52,640 nt of DNA from an uncultured Chitinophagaceae bacterium. GTDB lineage: Bacteria > Bacteroidota > Bacteroidia > Chitinophagales > Chitinophagaceae. The notes under the pieces were generated by a model. That model was not told the origin of the DNA. It did no database searches and worked only from the letters and a program-made list of their open reading frames with translations. The stretch is taken from NCBI GenBank assembly GCA_937958995.1, contig CALGAP010000014.1, positions 1 to 52,640 on the forward strand, in the 5' to 3' direction. Shown piece after piece: positions 51,147-52,640 of this stretch. The first letter of the stretch is position 1, and each line of letters starts with the position of its first letter. The translations under genes were made by a program, and so were the position numbers.

Positions 51147-51278
51147 GCTAACGTTTTACGGCTTGGCGTTTGTGGCGGCAATCGAAGAACGTCAGCCCAA
51201 ATTTAGCACAAAAGTTTAATAGTAGCACGAAGCTCAAATTATGCACGTCAGCCGCCATAACGCCAAACCGATGTTAGC
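51147..51278. repeat. attC-like inverted element
   Basis: Outer arms are GCTAAC (51147-51152) and GTTAGC (51273-51278). Inner arms are 51160-51179 (GGCTTGGCGTTTGTGGCGGC) and 51251-51269 (GCCGCCATAACGCCAAACC), which pair imperfectly. An imperfect stem with a roughly 70-nt centre, ending 16 nt after the def stop, is what an integron cassette recombination site looks like. The core GTTAGC differs from the canonical GTTRRRY, so the assignment is tentative. Confidence 0.6.
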
Positions 51279-51294
51279 GGTTCGGACAGTGTAG

Positions 51295-51876
51295 TCATAC
51301 GAATTTCATCGGGTATTTTGTCAGGATTTGTCCTTTCACTATCCTTTTAAGTTTTCCGTCCATTAGTTTTTTAGTGAGCGGTTTCAGATAGTCAAGGTAT
51401 AAAATTCCTTCTGTGTGGTCGTATTCGTGTTGTATCATTCTTGCTGTTGTTCCGCTAAATGTCTTTGTTTGTGGTTCAAAATATTTGTCGCAATATTCTA
51501 TTGTAATTGTCCAATGTCTTGCTACTTTTTGCGCTAAATTTGGAATGCTTAAACAGCCTTCTTCGTCTTCCCAAAGCTCTGCGGAACGTTCAATGATTTT
51601 TGCGTTGATAAAAGTTTCCATTATTCCTTTGTCGTCTTTGTCAAAATAGATTTCCCTGTCCGCTTCGTCAAGATTTTCAAAAGTTGTTTTACTGTCCACT
51701 ACAAAAAGTCTTATCGGAAGTCCGATTTGTGGCGAAGCCAATCCGCAACCATTGGCGTTTTTCATTGTTTCCCACATATCGGCTATTAGCTTGTCCAACT
51801 CGGGATAATTCTTTTCGATGTCGTTGCACTTTTGTTTTAAAATGCTGTGTCCGTATGCTAAAATAGGTCGTTTCAT
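51295..51876 (-). CDS. def: peptide deformylase
   Basis: Removes the N-formyl group from nascent proteins; a metal enzyme. All three motifs are present: GCGLASPQIG (43-52; usual GxGLAAPQIG with Ser for Ala), EEGCLSIPN with the metal Cys, and QHEYDHTEG with the two metal His and catalytic Glu. The frame is open to 51924, but the ATG at 51876 (MKRPILAYG) matches family N-termini; the product is then 193 residues. It is AT-richer than the window average, lies between two attC-like elements, and is probably an additional copy on a mobile segment rather than the housekeeping gene. Confidence 0.93.
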   Translation of the reverse strand: MKRPILAYGHSILKQKCNDIEKNYPELDKLIADMWETMKNANGCGLASPQIGLPIRLFVVDSKTTFENLDEADREIYFDKDDKGIMETFINAKIIERSAELWEDEEGCLSIPNLAQKVARHWTITIEYCDKYFEPQTKTFSGTTARMIQHEYDHTEGILYLDYLKPLTKKLMDGKLKRIVKGQILTKYPMKFV

Positions 51877-51934
51877 TCCTTTGCTTTTTATCGCAAAGTT
51901 CCAAAGAATGAACAAGGTTGGCAATGAACCTATG

Positions 51935-52501
51935 TTAAGTAATCTGTCTGCGAATACGGCTCAAACCTTGTGGCGTTATTCCGATGTAGGAAGCAACATA
52001 TTATAACGGAATAAACTTTAAAATGTCGGGCTGTTCGCTGAACAGTCTTAAATAACGCTCTTTCGCATTGTATTTAAGCAAGGACAGTTCACGTTTGCTT
52101 TTAGTCAAAAACAATTTTTCGGAAGCGAAGCGTCCTAAATAATTCCCAACTTTGGTCTGGGCATACACTTTTTGCAAATCGTCAAAGGAAATTTGCCAAA
52201 CAACGGTTTCTGTCAATGCCTGTAATTCGTATTCGGATGGTGTTTGTGACAGGAAAGAGTCGTAAGCACAAGTAAATTCCTTGTCAAAACTGAAATTGAA
52301 AGTCAGGTCGTTTTCATCATCGGGAATGTAAAACCGAACGATGCCCGTTTCAACGAATGAAAGATAATTTTCCGTTTCGCCCTGCCGTGTGATGATTTGG
52401 TTTTTCGCAAAAACTTTCCTGTCAAAATGAGAAGCGATAAATTCCCATTCTGTTTCCTGCAATTTTATAATCCGTTCGTAATATTCTCTTATGTGTCCCA
52501 T
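51935..52501 (-). pseudogene. Crp/Fnr-family regulator interrupted by a stop in the HTH
   Basis: The cyclic-nucleotide-binding-like domain is complete (about 20-130; KVFAKNQIITRQGETENYLS, VETGIVRFYIPDDENDLTFN). The sensor-to-DNA helix YNAKERYLRLFSEQPDILKF follows. An in-frame TAA at 52001-52003 then ends the frame after 166 residues. Immediately after it, the same frame reads YVASYIGITPQGLSRIRRQI, the missing helix-turn-helix, up to the true stop at 51935. Relatives normally have Lys or Arg at the stop position. The truncated product would not bind DNA. It is about 60 nt upstream of def and probably shares its cassette. Confidence 0.8.
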
Positions 52502-52550
52502 TAGTTCTGTCTGTCTGTCCGTTGTTTGCTCGGTCGCTCGTTGCCTGACC

Positions 52551-52640
52551 GCTAACGGTTCGGGGCTTGGCGCAGGCGGGGATTTTTACCACAAAACTTG
52601 CTACGAAGCCGAAAGCTCAAATTTACGAAAAACTGTCATA
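52551..52640. repeat. attC-like element, partial (cut by window end)
   Basis: It starts with GCTAACGGTTCGGGGCTTGGCG and shares with the element at 51147 the order GCTAACG, GGCTTGGCG, a central ACAAAA(c/g)TT, ACGAAGC and AGCTCAAATT. The expected right arm with CGCCAAGCC and GTTAGC would lie beyond 52640. It is 49 nt upstream of the crp-like start. Confidence 0.55.

Noticed and set aside
51147..51278. Rho-independent terminator for def
   Set aside because: The inverted structure is far longer than a terminator, has no terminal T run, and is homologous to a second element that lies upstream of a gene.
1..52640. tRNA/rRNA genes, transposases, integrases or phage structural genes
   Set aside because: No TpsiC-arm/anticodon pattern, DDE or tyrosine recombinase motif or phage module was recognised on either strand by reading; a dedicated search could still find a divergent one.

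Overview
The window looks like chromosome of a Bacteroidota species, most likely from the Chitinophagaceae (Chitinophaga/Niastella-like), judged from gene content rather than a database match. Evidence includes a TonB-dependent receptor with an N-terminal carboxypeptidase-regulatory-like domain, Bacteroidota-typical families (DUF4199, DUF3857/transglutaminase, DUF1599, DUF6089-like barrel, BT_3928-type DoxX protein, DUF721), a cysteine-free sirtuin, and promoters of the Bacteroidota -7 type (TAnnTTTG) with little Shine-Dalgarno signal. No tRNA, rRNA, CRISPR array, transposase or integrase was recognised.

Layout. 1-3.9 kb: a possible 29-codon membrane peptide, a small membrane protein, a flavin monooxygenase-like oxidoreductase, and a membrane-anchored LuxR-type regulator followed by a DUF4199 protein. 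3.9-8.0 kb: gyrA with a downstream secreted TPR protein. 8.0-17 kb: a GYF-domain membrane protein, a saccharopine-dehydrogenase-like enzyme overlapping a sirtuin tail to tail, an EVE-domain protein, and a TonB receptor. 15.6-19.4 kb: a minus-strand run pdhA - TPR - ribH - lutA-like, ending with a signal-transducing membrane protein. 19.6-21.5 kb: recF - small membrane protein - DUF721. 21.5-25.3 kb: DUF1599, DoxX/BT_3928 and an orphan OppB-type permease, divergent from folP. 25.4-29 kb: FKBP lipoprotein, NrnA-like DHH phosphatase, ndk, and a TraB/GumN protein.

Region 29-39 kb shows clustered decay. Three tandem DUF3857/transglutaminase genes carry frameshifts and domain-sized deletions. A LuxR-type response regulator has lost its receiver core and has two in-frame stops. 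The start of a 1,913-residue GH2-GH95 glycosidase fusion is out of frame with an obvious signal peptide just upstream. Intact genes between these are a UbiD-family decarboxylase, an outer-membrane barrel, an RRM protein, two small proteins and a membrane-tethered winged-helix regulator.

Region 44.6-52.6 kb holds a multi-pass patatin-like phospholipase and then a visibly AT-richer accessory segment. This segment has a translationally coupled XRE regulator with a PLD-SNF2 helicase (a candidate defence module). It also has a def/crp gene pair bounded by two related, roughly 130-nt inverted elements resembling integron attC sites; the second is cut by the window end.

Two other signals stand out. 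A recurring CCCGAAACCC/GGGTTTCGGG element sits upstream of several divergent promoters, often directly beside a TATCTTTG -7 box. An 81-bp almost perfect palindrome separates the convergent ndk and traB-like genes.
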